Assembly: GCF_027579695.1 (NCBI RefSeq)
Contig: NC_083577.1
Location: forward strand, 36,053,698 to 36,117,697
From: Neoarius graeffei
Lineage: Eukaryota; Chordata; Actinopteri; Siluriformes; Ariidae
DNA: 64,000 nt
Reading direction: 5' to 3'
A program made the translations under genes and the position numbers. Below, piece after piece: positions 11,611 to 24,005 of this stretch (position 1 is its first letter; the number at the start of each line of letters is the position of its first letter). Below the pieces are notes generated by a model, which did no database searches, was not told the origin of the DNA, and saw nothing but the letters and a program-made list of their open reading frames with translations.

Positions 11611-14600
11611 ATGGCTTCTGCTTTTGTCTGCAGTCTGCACAACGAGAAACTAAACCTCTTCTGTCTAGATGATCAACAAATGGTGTGTCTGGTGTGTCGG
11701 GATTCAAGAAAACACACCAACCACAAATTCTGCCCTGTTGATGAGGCAGTAACTGACTGTAAGGTAATCTGAAAATTTCATGTCATAAAAGATGAGAATG
11801 AAAAGAATAATACTAGCAACTGATACGAATTACCAAATAATATACTTAGCAATTATATTAATTTACAAATGCATATGTATACCTTTCCTGCTATCATTAC
11901 TGTACTGTATTTAGATTGTCTTAGCTTGTAGCTTGTAAAGCAGACTCAGAGTAATGCTTTCCTGGTCCAGACTCTGTTATTGAGCTCTGGTTGTGTTTAG
12001 ACATCACAATAAAATAACAAAGTTTCAATCAACACGGGTAATATCTCATCTCATCTCATTATCTCTAGCCGCTTTATCCTGTTCTACAGGGTCGCAGGCA
12101 AGCTGGAGCCTATCCCAGCTGACTACGGGCGAAAGGCGGGGTACACCCTGGACAAGTCGCCAGGTCATCACAGGGCTGACACATAGAGACAGACAACCAT
12201 TCACACTCACATTCACACCTACGGTCAATTTAGAGTCACCAGTTAACCTAACCTGCATGTCTTTGGACTGTGGGGGAAACCGGAGCACCCGGAGGAAACC
12301 CACGCGGACACGGGGAGAACATGCAAACTCCGCACAGAAAGGCCCTCGCCGGCCCCGGGGCTCGAACCCAGGACCTTCTTGCTGTGAGGCGACAGCGCTA
12401 ACCACTACACCACCGTGCCGCCCACGGGTAATATCAAACACATAATTTCCTATGGGGCGGCACGGTGGTGTAGTGGTTAGCGCTGTCGCCTCACAGCAAG
12501 AAGGTCCGGGTTCGAGCCCTGTGGCCGGCGAGGGCCTTTCTGTGCGGAGTTTGCATGTTCTCCCTGTGTCCGCGTGGGTTTCCTCCGGGTGCTCCAGTTT
12601 CCCCCACAGTCCAAAGACATGCAGGTTAGGTTAACTGGTGACTCTAAATTGACCATAGGTGTGAATGTGAGTGTGAATGAATGGTTGTCTGTGTCAGCCC
12701 TGTGATGACCTGGCGACTTGTCCAGGGTGCACCCCGCCTTTCGCCCGTAGTCAGCTGGGATAGGCTCCAGCTTGCCTGCAACCCTGTAGAAGGATAAAGC
12801 GGCTAGAGATAATGAGATGAGATGAGACCTGTCAACACCCCCCCCCCACCCCGCCCCACACAACACACACACACACACACAGACCATACAGAGATGTGTA
12901 CTATTAGGTGTTTTTAATTGAAAAAATTATGGTTAACTAAATACATTAAAGGCCTATCCATTCCATATCCTCCGTGGTTTTTAAAGGCAAAAGTATGGAG
13001 GTTTAAAATTCAGCAAACAGTTAATCAGAACATTTCATATCAATAGATCAAAATTAGGAGGAACATGAATGAACTGAAATGAACAAAACAAATTTTAGAT
13101 TTAACAGATTACACTTACTTGTCTTCTGCTCAAAACTGACTCTTTTTTCTTAATGGGAGGAGTGGTGCTGATGCATACTAAGTGATGCTGATGCATCAAT
13201 GATTTAATATCTGGTTCCAAGCTGGACAACTTTAATCTGAGATTGGGGGCCACATTGACTCGGTTTCGCTTTTTTCCTAGGTTTTTTCCTCTTAACTGAA
13301 CCTGTCAGCCACTTCTCCATCCTTGTTGTTTCACTTTCAGTAAATTAAAAAAATTGCCACGAACACGAGCTAGTTAGGATTAGCCTATTATATGTTCAGA
13401 ATTTTCGTTTGCTTGTTTTCAGGTCTGCCTGCCTGTTTGCTTGTGAGGCAGAGATTTGTGAGGTGACTGTTGCCTAGAGACAAGACGTGGAATAAGAGCA
13501 CGTGCACACTACAAGTTTTATCTCATCTCATCTCATTATCTCTAGCCGCTTTATTCTGTTCTACAGGGTCGCAGGCAAGCTGGAGCCTATCCCAGCTGAC
13601 TACGGGCGAAAGGCGGGGTACACCCTGGACAAGTCGCCAGGTCATCACAGGGCTGACACATAGACACAGACAACCATTCACACTCACATTCACACCTACG
13701 GTCAATTTAGAGTCACCAGTTAACCTAACCTGCATGTCTTTGGACTGTGGGGGAAACCGGAGCACCCGGAGGAAACCCACGCGGACACGGGGAGAACATG
13801 CAAACTCCACACAGAAAGGCCCTTGCCGGCCACGGGGCTCGAACCCGGACCTTCTTGCTGTGAGGCGACAGCGCTAACCACTACACCACCATGCCGCCCT
13901 ACAAGTTTTATGTGGTGCAAATTCAGATGCAGAATGCTTTTTAAATAATAATAATGATGAAATTACAGGCCCGTTTGATTGCTGTTAAAAACAAGATTGG
14001 ATAAATTTAACTTTCTAATAATGTTACAAAGCATACGCTAGCTTATCTTGAAAACGCTGACTACATTTGTAGATCACCTCGCGGACCACTTGAGGTCTCT
14101 GGTCCGCGGACCACACTTTGCGAAACACTGGTGTATAGGGAAAGAACCTTTTCCAGTGGTTGGTGGTTTTGATGCACATTGATCTGTAGCTCCTGCTGGA
14201 ATGAAGGTCAAATACGTTATGTCCTAGATCTGAAGCATCAGCAATTATTGTTTTGCTCATTTCATAGCTCTGGACAACAATCAGCTAAAATAGACTGTTA
14301 CTGAAGTGGTGAGGACAGAGCAAATGGTGAGGGTGTAGAACTGGCCCAACACCATCTGGGGTATATTGCTAACGAAGTAAGATTTTCTTCCTCCTCTGGG
14401 CCTATTTACATTTAAATTGTGTTTCTCAGTTGACTTCATGACTTCAGCATACTCAATCATGGGAGTGATAGATTGTCACCCACATTTAGAGTCGTAAACA
14501 TGACTCTGAATTTGATGGTCAGAGATCCAGGTGGATGAAAATCTAATACCAAGATCAGAGATGTATGATAATTTCTGGGTTTTATGGAGAAGTGATGAGA

Positions 14601-17600
14601 TAGATCAGTGTTCTGGGTGGTTTTGGATAACATCAGAGGTTTGATTACTGTCTGTCCCATTGTCTTCCTGGAGAGCCAGTCTTATCTTTCTTCAGGCTGG
14701 ACTGGACTGTTACACTGTTAGAAGGGCATTGCCAAACAATTGCTGCATAATGTGACACCTTTAAAACATACAGCGTCTTCCAAAAGTATTCGTCCTCCTT
14801 TGGTATTTGTCCTGTTTTGTCGCATTACAAGCTGGAATTAAAATGGATTTTTGGAGGGTTAGGACCATTTGATTTACACAACATGCCTACCACTTTAAAG
14901 GTGCAAATTGTTGTTTGATTGTGACACAAACAATAATTAAGATGAAAAACAGAAATCTGGAGTGTGCATAGGTATAGTCAATACTTTGTAGAGCCACCTT
15001 TTGCTGCAATTACAGCTGCAAGTCTCTTGGGATATATCTCTATTAGCTTAGCACATCTAGCCACTGGGATTTTTGCCCATTCCTCAAGGCAAAACTGCTC
15101 CAACTCCTTCAAGTTAGATGGATTGCGTTGGTGTACAGCAATCTTCAAGTTATGCCATAGATTCTCAATTGGATTGAGGTCTGGGCTTTGATTAGGCCAT
15201 TCCAAGACATTTAAATGTTTCCCTTTAAACCATTCCAGTGTAGCTTTAGCAGTATGTTTAGGGTCATTGTCCTGCTGGAATGTGAACCCTCATCCCAAGC
15301 TCAAACCTCTGGCCGACTCAAACAGGTTTTCCTCCAGAATTGCCCTGTATTTAGTGCCATCCATCTTTCCTTCAATCCTGACCAGCTTTCCTTTCCCTGC
15401 AGATGAAAACATCCCCACAGCATGCTGCTGCCACCACCATGCTTCACTGTAGGAAGGGTGTTCTCAGGGTGATGGGAAGTGTTGGGTTTGCACCACACAT
15501 GGGATTTTCCATGATGGCCAAAAAGATCAATTTTAGTCTCATTTGACCAGAGAATCTTCTTCCATGTGTTTGGGGAGTCTGCCACATGCTGTTGGCCAAA
15601 ATCCAAGCATGTATTCTTAAGCAATGGCTTTTTTCTGGCCACTCTTCCATAAAGCCCTGCTCTGTGGAGTGTACGGCTTAAAGTGTTCCTATGGACAGAT
15701 ACTCCCATCTCCACTGTGGATCTTTGCAGCTCCTTCAGTGTTATCTTTGGAGTCTTTGTTGCATCTCTGATTAATGCCCTCCTTGCCCGGTCTGTGAGTT
15801 TTGGTGGGTGGCCTTCTCTTGTCAGGTTTGTAGTGGTGCCATATTCTTGCCATTTTGCTATAATGGATTTAATGATGCTCCCTGGGATATTCAAAGTTTG
15901 GGATATTTTTTTATAACTCAACCCTGATCTATACTTCTCCACAACTTTGTCTCTGACCTGTTTGGAGGCTCCTTGGTTTTCATGTTGCTTGCTTAGTAGC
16001 ATTGTAGCGTCAGGGTCCTTCCAGAACAGGTTGATTTATACAGACATCATGTGACAGACCATGTGACACCTTGATCACACACAGGTAGATGTTCATCTCT
16101 CTCATCATCTCTAGCCGCTTTATCCTTCTACAGGGTCGCAGGAGAGCTGGAGCCTATCCCAGCTGACTACGGGCGAAAGGCGGGGTACACCCTGGACAAG
16201 TCGCCAGGTCATCACAGGGCTGACACATAGACACAGACAACCATTCACACTCACATTCACACCTACGGTCAATTTAGAGTCACCAGTTAACCTAACCTGC
16301 ATGTCTTTGGACTGTGGGAGAAACCGGAGCACCCGGAGGAAACCCACGCGGACACGGGGAGAACATGCAAACTCCACACAGAAAGGCCCTCGCCGGCCCC
16401 GGGGCTCGAACCCGGACCTTCTTGCTGTGAGGCGACAGCGCTAACCACTACACCACCGTGTTACCCAGGTAGATGTTAATCAACTAATTATGTGACTTAT
16501 GAAGTGAATTGGTTTCATATGAAGGGGGGGGGGGACCTATGCACACTCCAGAGTTCAGTTTTTTCATCTTAATTATTGTTTGTGTCACAATAAACAAAAC
16601 CAATTTGCACATTTCAAGTGGTAGGCGTGTTGTGTAAATCAAATGGTGCTAATGCCCCAAAAATCCAATTTAATTCCAGCTTGTAATGCAACAAAACAGA
16701 ACAAACACAAAGGGGGATTAATACTTTTGCAAGATGCTGTATAATAAACATTGTACACTTAAATCGTCTGAGTAAGAAGTGGTATGTGCTAACAATGTGT
16801 ACAATAAGAGCTGAAAAATAGAGTTTCCATGCAGTGTGTTAATTTATTTCAGGAGGAGCTGCAAACTGCACTGAAGCCCCTACAGGAGAAACTGAAGATC
16901 TTTCAAGACTGTAAACTGAACTGGAGTCAGACTGCAGAACATATAAAGGTTAGAATCAATAACATGGGTTTAATATTATAATTACGGTTTTGCATGATTG
17001 CAGTTTTATTTAACTAGATTTCCTGTTCATTACAGATTCAGGCCCAACACACAGAGTGTCAGATTAAGGAGGAGTTTGAGAAGCTTCACCAGTTTCTACG
17101 AGATGAAGAGGCAGTCAGGCTCACTGCACTGAGAAAGGAAGAAGAGCAGAAGAGTCAGATGATGAAGGAGAAGATTGAGAAGCTGAGCGGAGACATATCA
17201 TCTCTTTCAGATACAATCAGAACCATAGAAGAGGAGATGGGAGCCGAAGACGTCTCATTCTTACAAGTGAGGATCATTTAGTCAGTATTTACACTGTGAG
17301 AAAGTAAAACTTCTTTCCATCATCAGAAACGTCACGTTTCCATGGTGTAAAACTGTAAATCATATCCACTGATATTTGCTTTGTTGTTTTACAGAACTAC
17401 AAGGCCACAGTGAAAAGGTGAGTGATGTGCTTCCTGTCTCTCGTTCTCTGTGTTTCTGAATCCAAACCCACAGCAACACTGACTCCTGAATGTTTTTTGC
17501 AGAGCCCAGTGCACACTGCAGCATCCAGAGGAGCTTTCAGGAGCACTGATCCATGTGGCAAAACATCTGGCCAACCTGAAGTTCAGAGTCTGGGAGAAAA

Positions 17601-18267
17601 TGCAGGATGCTGTCCAATACAGTAAGCCAGCTGCTCTTTGCTTTGTTCTTTCTTTTGTGTGTGTGTGTGTTAATGGGAGTATATTTTTGTGGCATATTAT
17701 ACAGAATGTCTTATGTTTGTTTTTTCAGCACCTGTAATTCTGGACCCCAACACTGCTCATCCTAAACTCACTGTATCTAATAATCTGACCAGTGTGAGAC
17801 TCAGTGTTGAGAAACAGAAACTTCCTGATAATCCAGAGAGATTTGATGAATTTTCATGCATTCTGGGATCTGAGGGCTTTAACTCGGGGACACACTGCTG
17901 GGATGTCAAAGTGGGAGACAGTACAATGTGGGCTGTTGGTGTAATGACAGAATCTGCTCAGAGGAAGGGTAAGATAAACTCCAGAAGTGGACTCTGGTAT
18001 GTGAGACATTATGATGGCACATACAGAGCAGGTTCTACACCAGAGCTATCGACTTCCCTCTCAGTAGCACAGAAACTCCAGAGGATCAGAGTGCAGGTGG
18101 ACTGGGATGAAGGAACACTGTCATTTTCTGACCCTCTCACTAACACACACATTCACATGTTCACACACACATTTACTGAAAAATTACTGCCATTTATAAA
18201 TGTTGAAGTGTCTCCACTGAAGGTCCTCTCACATCAGTGCTCGGTAAGAGTGAGTCCATTCATTTAG
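11611..18267 (+). CDS. TRIM35-like gene A, RING-less (B-box, coiled coil, PRY-SPRY)
   Basis: Six exons give a 386-aa frame with clean GT-AG borders: 11611-11763, 16853-16948, 17036-17266, 17395-17417, 17503-17621 and 17729-18267. Exon 1 encodes only a B-box2 (C7, H10, C18, D21, C26, C29, H35, H38). Exons 2-5 encode a coiled coil ([10 protein letters not shown], then [16 protein letters not shown]), and exon 6 the PRY-SPRY domain ([39 protein letters not shown]). TRIM proteins of this type are usually about 450-500 aa and start with a RING E3 ligase domain. Here the ATGGCTTCT start is kept but leads straight into the B-box, as if the RING segment had been deleted in frame. Without the RING it should not act as an E3 itself and could be a decoy or hetero-oligomer partner (inference). 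The 5-kb first intron holds four SINEs and a Tc1 element. The exon structure is firm, but the exact start is less so because an upstream RING exon cannot be fully excluded. Confidence 0.82.
12046..12423 (-). repeat. Mermaid-type SINE, full length
   Basis: Perfect 12-bp duplication ACGGGTAATATC at 12034-12045 and 12424-12435; lies in intron 1 of TRIM gene A. Confidence 0.95.
12454..12827 (+). repeat. Mermaid-type SINE, full length
   Basis: Sits about 30 bp after the previous copy in the opposite orientation. Head, body and ATGAG tail are complete; a C-rich tract and a CA repeat follow (12838-12881). Confidence 0.93.
13522..13899 (-). repeat. Mermaid-type SINE, full length
   Basis: Perfect 12-bp duplication TACAAGTTTTAT at 13510-13521 and 13900-13911; intron 1 of TRIM gene A. 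Confidence 0.95.
13912..14770. other. intron 1 of TRIM gene A, no recognisable feature
   Basis: Non-repetitive-looking intronic DNA with a short direct echo GCGGACCAC at 14082-14112. I see no exon-like frame. Confidence 0.4.
14771..16739 (-). mobile_element. Tc1-like element interrupted by a SINE
   Basis: TA-flanked; the TIR starts CAGCGTCTTCCAAAAGTATT at 14771 and its inverse ends at 16739. The minus-strand transposase has a long N-terminal frame (16002-15301) with helix-turn-helix regions and KHGGGS, but ILWSNETK shows Asn where the first catalytic Asp should be. The C-terminal frame (15205-14978) has LNPIENLW and ends KGGSTKY. A frameshift separates them. A Mermaid SINE is inserted at 16094-16465, so the element is older than that SINE. 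Inactive. Confidence 0.92.
16094..16465 (-). repeat. Mermaid-type SINE inside the Tc1 element
   Basis: Perfect 12-bp duplication CAGGTAGATGTT at 16082-16093 and 16466-16477, both copies being Tc1 sequence. This shows the order of insertion. Confidence 0.95.
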
Positions 18268-18424
18268 AGTTATTTAATTCAGTATTTAAACAATGTTTAA
18301 ATGGATTTTATTGATGACTTTTAATGGATTAAAGCTTACAACAAGAGTCTGATGATGTCAGTGGTTCGCCGGCTTCATGCAGTTATTGTATAACCAAATA
18401 TATATATGTTATTTACCAGCTGGG

Positions 18425-18537
18425 AGGTCCGTATCGTGAAATACCGTGACCGAGGTCTTGAAAGTACTGAGCGAGGCCCTCTGGGCCGAGGTCAGTATTC
18501 AAGGCCGAGGTCACGGTATTTCACCATATGGACCGAC
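18425..18537. repeat. 113-bp near-perfect palindrome
   Basis: GGTCCGTATCGTGAAATACC and GTGACCGAGGTC are answered by GAGGTCAC, GGTATTTCACCATATGGACC on the same strand, centred on GGCCCTCTGGGCC. It would form a long hairpin. The inverse copy is at 60690-60785. Confidence 0.8.
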
Positions 18538-18546
18538 CTTAAGCTG

Positions 18547-19566
18547 CACTGTAAACCCTGATAAGTTGAGTTTACTCAAACAGTGTTTGGAAACTGGTTG
18601 CCTTGAAATTTATAGTACATTAAACTTCAGATGTCTTGTAAATGTAAATTGCTTTACCATGCAGCATGAACTAACCATTTTAAGTTTTTTGTACTTAAAA
18701 GCCTGATAAGTTGTATTTACTCAAACAGTGTTGGGAAACTGGTTGCCTTGAAATTTATAGTACATTAAACTGAAATATGTTTATTTGATTGAACTTAATA
18801 TTTAAACTTTCCTAGAATTCATCTTTAGTGATTATACTTTACATTTTAACTTAACAAGAATTCGATTTACCTGTTAAAGCAATAAAACAAATGACAGTGT
18901 ATAAAGTTTTTCCATTGCATTTGTATTTTATTAACAAGAAGTGCACAATAAACATTGAAACATGAAACATGTTTTTTCTTTAACCAGATATGTGCTAACA
19001 TTAATACGTAGCCCCTTAACATTCCCCGTACTGCCAGCGGGACGCTGTATACTTACATTATCCGAAAAGTTTTCAAAAAAAAAAGTGTCTCATTCCAAAT
19101 CCAGAGAGCTCTCCACAGTGACAAACGCAACTTAGCCAACAGATGGAAATGACGTGAAATTGGTAAAATACCACCTGTAACTATCAAACTGTAAAACACG
19201 CGATTTCCACTGCTCTTAAAGTTAAAACAAACATTCCCACCGACAGTCAGGATCCAAAATACTAAGTTCAGAGAACAAACGTTGGCTGAAGCTCACTCTG
19301 AATTTTACCAAACCTCACGTAACTGCTGCTGATGTGTGAAAGTTAAAATGGTGGCTTCACAACTCTGCGCAGATTAAAAAAGAGGTGTGGTCATGACTAA
19401 AACTAGGAATTTTAAGGCCATTCAACTTAAACTTATTAACACTTTTGACTATGTGTACAAATTAGTAGAATATACTTAATATTTTTTAGTAATGCAATCA
19501 AACTTAAATTTTTACGTACATTGTAATTAAAACATTTAATTAAATACAAAGTCCGGGCTTACAGTG
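18547..19566. mobile_element. MITE-like insertion with CACTGTAA ends
   Basis: Ends CACTGTAAACCC and GGGCTTACAGTG are inverted repeats with one mismatch, possibly flanked by TG. Termini starting CACTG suggest a CACTA/EnSpm-type non-autonomous element (inference). It contains an internal direct duplication (about 18558-18645 and 18702-18775) and no transposase frame. Confidence 0.6.
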
Positions 19567-19652
19567 TGGTAAATAATATATATATTTTTTTCTTTACCAA
19601 ATTCTAACAGAAAACGAGAGCACCCGAAAGGGAAAACCGAGCCGAGCCACCA

Positions 19653-20515
19653 TTTTGAATCCTCATTCACGGCTGTAATGCAAATGGCTTCCTCCTCGGT
19701 ATACAAGTGCACTTCCATGGCAGGAAAAAAAACTACATTTTGCCGCCTATGTAGTCCCTTATTTATACAAAATTGAGTCATTCAGGATTCAGCCATGTTT
19801 TTGCTCAGTGTTAGCAAGTTGGAGATTTTTAGCTTTCTCCTGAAATGTTTTATTTTATTTCTTCTTTCTCAGGGTAGTAAAACTCGCTTTTGCTGTGAAC
19901 ACTGTTGTTATCGCTATCCATGATGTAAAATTAATGCTATTTTGAATCCTCATTCACGGCTGTAATGCAAATTGCTTCCTCCTCAGTTTCCAAGTGCACT
20001 TCCATGGCAGGGAAAAAAAACTACATTTTGCCGCCTATGTAGTCCCCTATTTATACAAATAGGAGTCATTCAGGATTCAGCCATGTTTTTGCTTGGCATT
20101 AGCAAGTTGGAGGTTTTTAGCTTTCTCCTGAAATGTTTTCTTTTATTTCTTCTTCCTCAGGGTAGTAAAACTCGCTTTCGCTGTGAACACTGCCGTTATC
20201 GCTATCCATGATGTAAAATTAATGCTATTTTGAATCCTCATTCATGGCTGTAATGCAAATTGCTTCCTCCTTGGTTTCCAAGTGCACTTCCATGGCAGGG
20301 AAAAAACTACATTTTGCTGCCTATGTAGTCCCCTATTTATACAAATAGGAGTCATTCAGGATTCAGCCATGTTTTTGCTCGGCGTTAGCAAGTTGGAGGT
20401 TTTTAGCTTTCTCCTGAAATGTTTTCTTTTATTTCTTCTTCCTCAGGGTAGTAAAACTTGCTTTCGCTGTGAAGACTGTGATTATCGCTATCCATGCTGT
20501 AAAATTAATGCTATT
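19653..20515. repeat. tandem array, three 287-288-bp units
   Basis: TTTTGAATCCTCATTCA starts units at 19653, 19940 and 20228. The units differ by scattered substitutions. Each has an ATG on the minus strand beginning MDSDN-(N/G/H)-S, so a small first-exon-like frame has been triplicated. The copy at 52850-53440 has a single unit. Confidence 0.88.
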
Positions 20516-20770
20516 CTCCTGACAAATGCTGGCAAAAATTTATAAGATTTTTGATAAGCTTATAAATAAATCTTATTTAAAAAAAGATAAATGTTGACAA
20601 AAAATGCTACTATGTTTGTTGTTGTTGTGAACGAGTGAGTCGCCAGAGGTCCGTAACCGGGGTCCATAACTGTGGTCCGTACCTTAGGATACGGACCCGC
20701 TCACCAGCCAATCAGAGCACAGAATTTGATGGAAGCCGCACCGCGAAAAAAACAAGTCTTATTTGCTTTA

Positions 20771-21149
20771 ATTTACTTTAAGACTATCTGTTCATATACT
20801 TTTTCCTCACCTAAGAATTGACTGGTGTGCACCCAAAGCTGTCATGTTTTAAGTTGTTTAACACGTCTAGATGTAAATATCAGGAAATGAAAACTGAAAT
20901 TCTGATCGATCATCTCATATTCATCTTTTTATCTCAAACCCAAATGTCTTTAGTGTGTAGTAAAAACCAAAAATCTGGCATTGTTGCTTGTTTTATATTA
21001 TTATATCATCATCATTATATCATATATAAATATATATTATATTAAAAATGACTACATATCTGTTTTGTTCTTTGTTGTCACCACACAACTGTTATTTAGG
21101 CCCTGATAAATAAAAATATAGTATTGAATGAAGGTGTACTTTCTTTTTC
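20771..21149. other. AT-rich spacer with a Tc1-end fragment
   Basis: 20865-21000 resembles the terminal region at 33660-33790 (ATCAGGAAATGAAAACTGAAA, shared with changes), so it is probably a fragment of the same Tc1-like family. The rest is AT-rich. Confidence 0.4.
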
Positions 21150-22036
21150 CATACCAATCAGCCATCACTTTAAAACCACCTACCTAATACTGTGCATTTT
21201 TGCAGTGTGGCAGGGCACATTATCAGGGAATACTGTTGCCATGAAGGGGTGTACTTAGTCTGCAACAATGTTTAGGTAGGCGGTATGTGTCAAAATAACA
21301 TTCACATGAATGCCAGGACCCAAAGTTTCCTGGGAGAACATTGCCCAGAGCATCACATTGCCTCTGTTGGCTTGCCTTCTTCCCATAGTGCATCCTGGTG
21401 CCATCTCTTCCCCAGGTAAGCAATGCACATGCACCTGGCTGTCCACATGATGTCAAAGAAAATGTGATTCATCAGTCCAGGCCACCTTCACCCATTGCTT
21501 TGTGGTCCAGTTCTGATGCTCACATGGTATTGTAGGTGGTTTCAGTGGTGGACAGGGGTCAGCATGGGCACTCTGACCGATCTGTGGCGACGCAGCCCCA
21601 TATACAGCAAGCTGCTATGCACTGTGTGTTCTGACACCTTTCTATCATAGCCACCACTTTTCAGCAATTTATGCTACAGTAGCTCTTCTGTGTGATCAGA
21701 CCAGATGGGTTAGGCTTTACTTCCCACGCATATCAATGAGGCTTGGGCACCCATGTCCCTGTCGCCTGTTCACTGGTTGTCCTTCCTTGGACCATTTTTT
21801 GTAAATACTAATCACTGTATACTGGGAACACCCCACAAGACCTGCTGTTTTAGAAATGCTCTGACCCAGTTGTGTAGCCTTCACAATTTGGCCCTTGTCA
21901 AAGTCACTCAGATCCTTAGAGATGCCGTTTTTTTCTTGCTCACAGCACATGAACTTTGAGAACTGACTGTTCACTTGCTGCCTAATATATCCCATCCCCT
22001 TGATAGGTACCACTGTAACGAGATAATCAATTGGTG
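21150..22036 (-). mobile_element. Tc1-like relic (same family as 62570-63720)
   Basis: Minus-strand N-terminal frame [20 protein letters not shown] with [20 protein letters not shown] is a Tc1 helix-turn-helix region. Later pieces read LPGEEMAPGCTMGRRQAN and VMLWAMFSQETLGPGIHVN in shifted frames. The C-terminal third is missing and there are several breaks. Its right side abuts the element at 22039, which probably cut it off. Confidence 0.82.
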
Positions 22037-22387
22037 TACAACCCCATTTCCCAAAAAGTTGGGATAGTTTCCAAAATGCAATAAAACAAAAATATGTGAT
22101 TTATTTTACTGACAAAAAGTACTGACCCTTTATTTTACTGACAAAAGTACAAAGAAAAGAATTTCAATAGTTTTACTGACCAATTTAATTGCGTTTTGTA
22201 AATATAAACAAAGTTAGAATTTGATGCCTACAACACAATCAAAAAAGATGGGACAGAGGCATTATGACCATTGTATTACATCGCCTTTCCTTTTAAAAAC
22301 ACTTTTTAATCGTATGGGAACTGAGGATACTAATTGTTGCAGTTTTGCAATTGGAATATTTGTCCATTTTTGCTTTATTAAAGTTTA

Positions 22388-22650
22388 GGGCGGCATGGTG
22401 GTGTAGTGGTTGGCACTGTCGCCTCACAGCAAGAAGGTTCCGGGTTCGAACCCAGCGGCCAGCGAGGGCCTTTCTGTGTGGAATTTGCATGTTCTCCTCG
22501 TGTCTGCGTGGGTTTCCTCCGGGTGCTCCGGTTTCCCCCACAGTTCAAAGACATGCAGTTAGGTTGACATGGGGTGGCCTTGGGCTGAGGTGCCCTTGAG
22601 CAAGGCACCTAACCCCTGACTGCTCCCCGGGCGCTGTAGTATGGCTGCCC
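22388..22650 (+). repeat. Merman-type SINE (Mermaid head, different 3' part)
   Basis: Head and early body match Mermaid, but after GACATGCAG the sequence changes to TGCCCTTGAGCAAGGCACCT, the 3' module also seen inverted at 42905-43245 and alone at 29727-29940. Confidence 0.8.
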
Positions 22651-23635
22651 ACTGTCTATGAAGCCACGCTGTTGTAGCCCATGCAGAATGAGGCCTGGTA
22701 TTGTCCTGCTGAAATAAGCATGGACTTCCTAGGAAGAGACATTGCCTTGATGAATATGTCTCTCTAAAATCCCAATATATGCCCCAATATATCAATGATA
22801 CCTTTGCACACATGCAACTCACTCATGCCGTGGGCACCGATGCCTCCCCGTTCCATTTACAGATGCTGACTTTTGCACCTTTCTCTGATAAAAAACCATA
22901 TGGTTGTGTTCACCTTTGGCACAGAGAACTCAGTGTCCCGTTTTCCCAAAAACAAGCTAAAATGTGGACTCATCTGATGACAGCACGTTTCCACTGTCTT
23001 TCGGTCCATCTGAGATGAGTTTGAGCCCAGAGAAATCTATGTTGTTTCTGCATAGAATTGATAAATGGTTTCCTCCTTGCATAATACAGTTTCAGGTTGC
23101 ATTTCTGGATGCAGCAGCGGACTGTATTAAGTGACAACGGTTTTTGAAGTACTCCCGATGTGGCTATATTTGTCACAGTAGCATGACAGTTTCTCAAGCA
23201 GTGACTCCTGAGGGCTCGAAGGTCACACACATTCAACACTGGTTTCTGACTTTGCCCTTTACACACTGAGATGTCTCTGAATTCCCTGAATCTTTTCATA
23301 ATAGTATGTACTGTAGTGTTTGAAAGACCTAAAACCTTGCAATGAGAAATGTTTTTTTGAATTTACTAACAATTCTCTCATGAATTTTGGCACAAAGTGG
23401 TGAGTCATGACCCATCCTTGCTTGCAAAGACAACCTTTGGTGCTGCTCCTTTTATACCCAATCATAATAGCAATTAATCTGCTTATTGTGGAATCTTCCA
23501 AAATGGTGTTACTTGATTATCCTATAAACTTTTCAGTCTTATTTTGCCTCTGTCCCAACTTTTTTTTTTTTGAGTGAGTATGTTGCAGACATCCAATTCT
23601 AACTTCATTTATATTTACAAAATACAATTAAGTAG

Positions 23636-24005
23636 GGGCAGCACGGTGGTGTAGTGGTTAGCGCTGTCACCTCACAATAAGAAGGTCCGGGTTCAAGCCC
23701 CGTGGCCGGCGAGGGCCTTTCTGTGCGGAGTTTGCATGTTCTCCCCGTGTCCGCATGGGTTTCCTCCGGATGCTCCGGTTTCCCCCACAGTCCAAAGACA
23801 TGCAGGTTAGGTTAACTGGTGACTCTAAATTGACCGTAGGTGTGAATGTGAGTGTGAATGGTTGTCTATGTGTCAGCCCTGTGATGACCTGGCAACTTGT
23901 CCAGGGTGTACCCCGCCTTTCGCCCGTGGTCAGCTGGGATAGGCTCCAGCTTGCCTGCGACCCTGTAGAAGGATAAAGCGGCTAGAGATAATGAGATGAG
24001 ATGAG
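23636..24005 (+). repeat. Mermaid-type SINE, full length
   Basis: Perfect 12-bp duplication ACAATTAAGTAG at 23624-23635 and 24006-24017, inside the mariner-like element. Confidence 0.95.

Larger units (their letters stand above)
18410..20770 (+). mobile_element. unclassified repeat O, copy 1, with nested element and tandem expansion
   Basis: The same repeat occurs in inverse orientation at 52850-53440 and 60680-60802. The left part holds a long palindrome built on GGTCCGTAT...GTGAAATACCGTGACC. The right part ends near a CCAATCAGAGC box with GGTCCGTACC/GGATACGGACC inverted motifs. Compared with the other copy it has gained a 1-kb MITE-like insertion (18547-19566) and two extra 287-bp units. 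The minus strand of each unit starts a short frame MDSDN. I could not assign a superfamily. Confidence 0.65.

Noticed and set aside
11620-11631. CTTTTGTCTGCAG as a splice acceptor joining an upstream RING exon to the TRIM A B-box
   Set aside because: The same CTGCAGTCTGCA is coding in gene B, and using it would remove the first zinc-binding Cys; no upstream RING was found. Not fully excluded.
12046-12445. Long frames of 130-150 aa in several SINEs (also 7664, 13470, 39824, 45762)
   Set aside because: The same frames recur in every Mermaid copy on both strands; they are SINE sequence without coding history.
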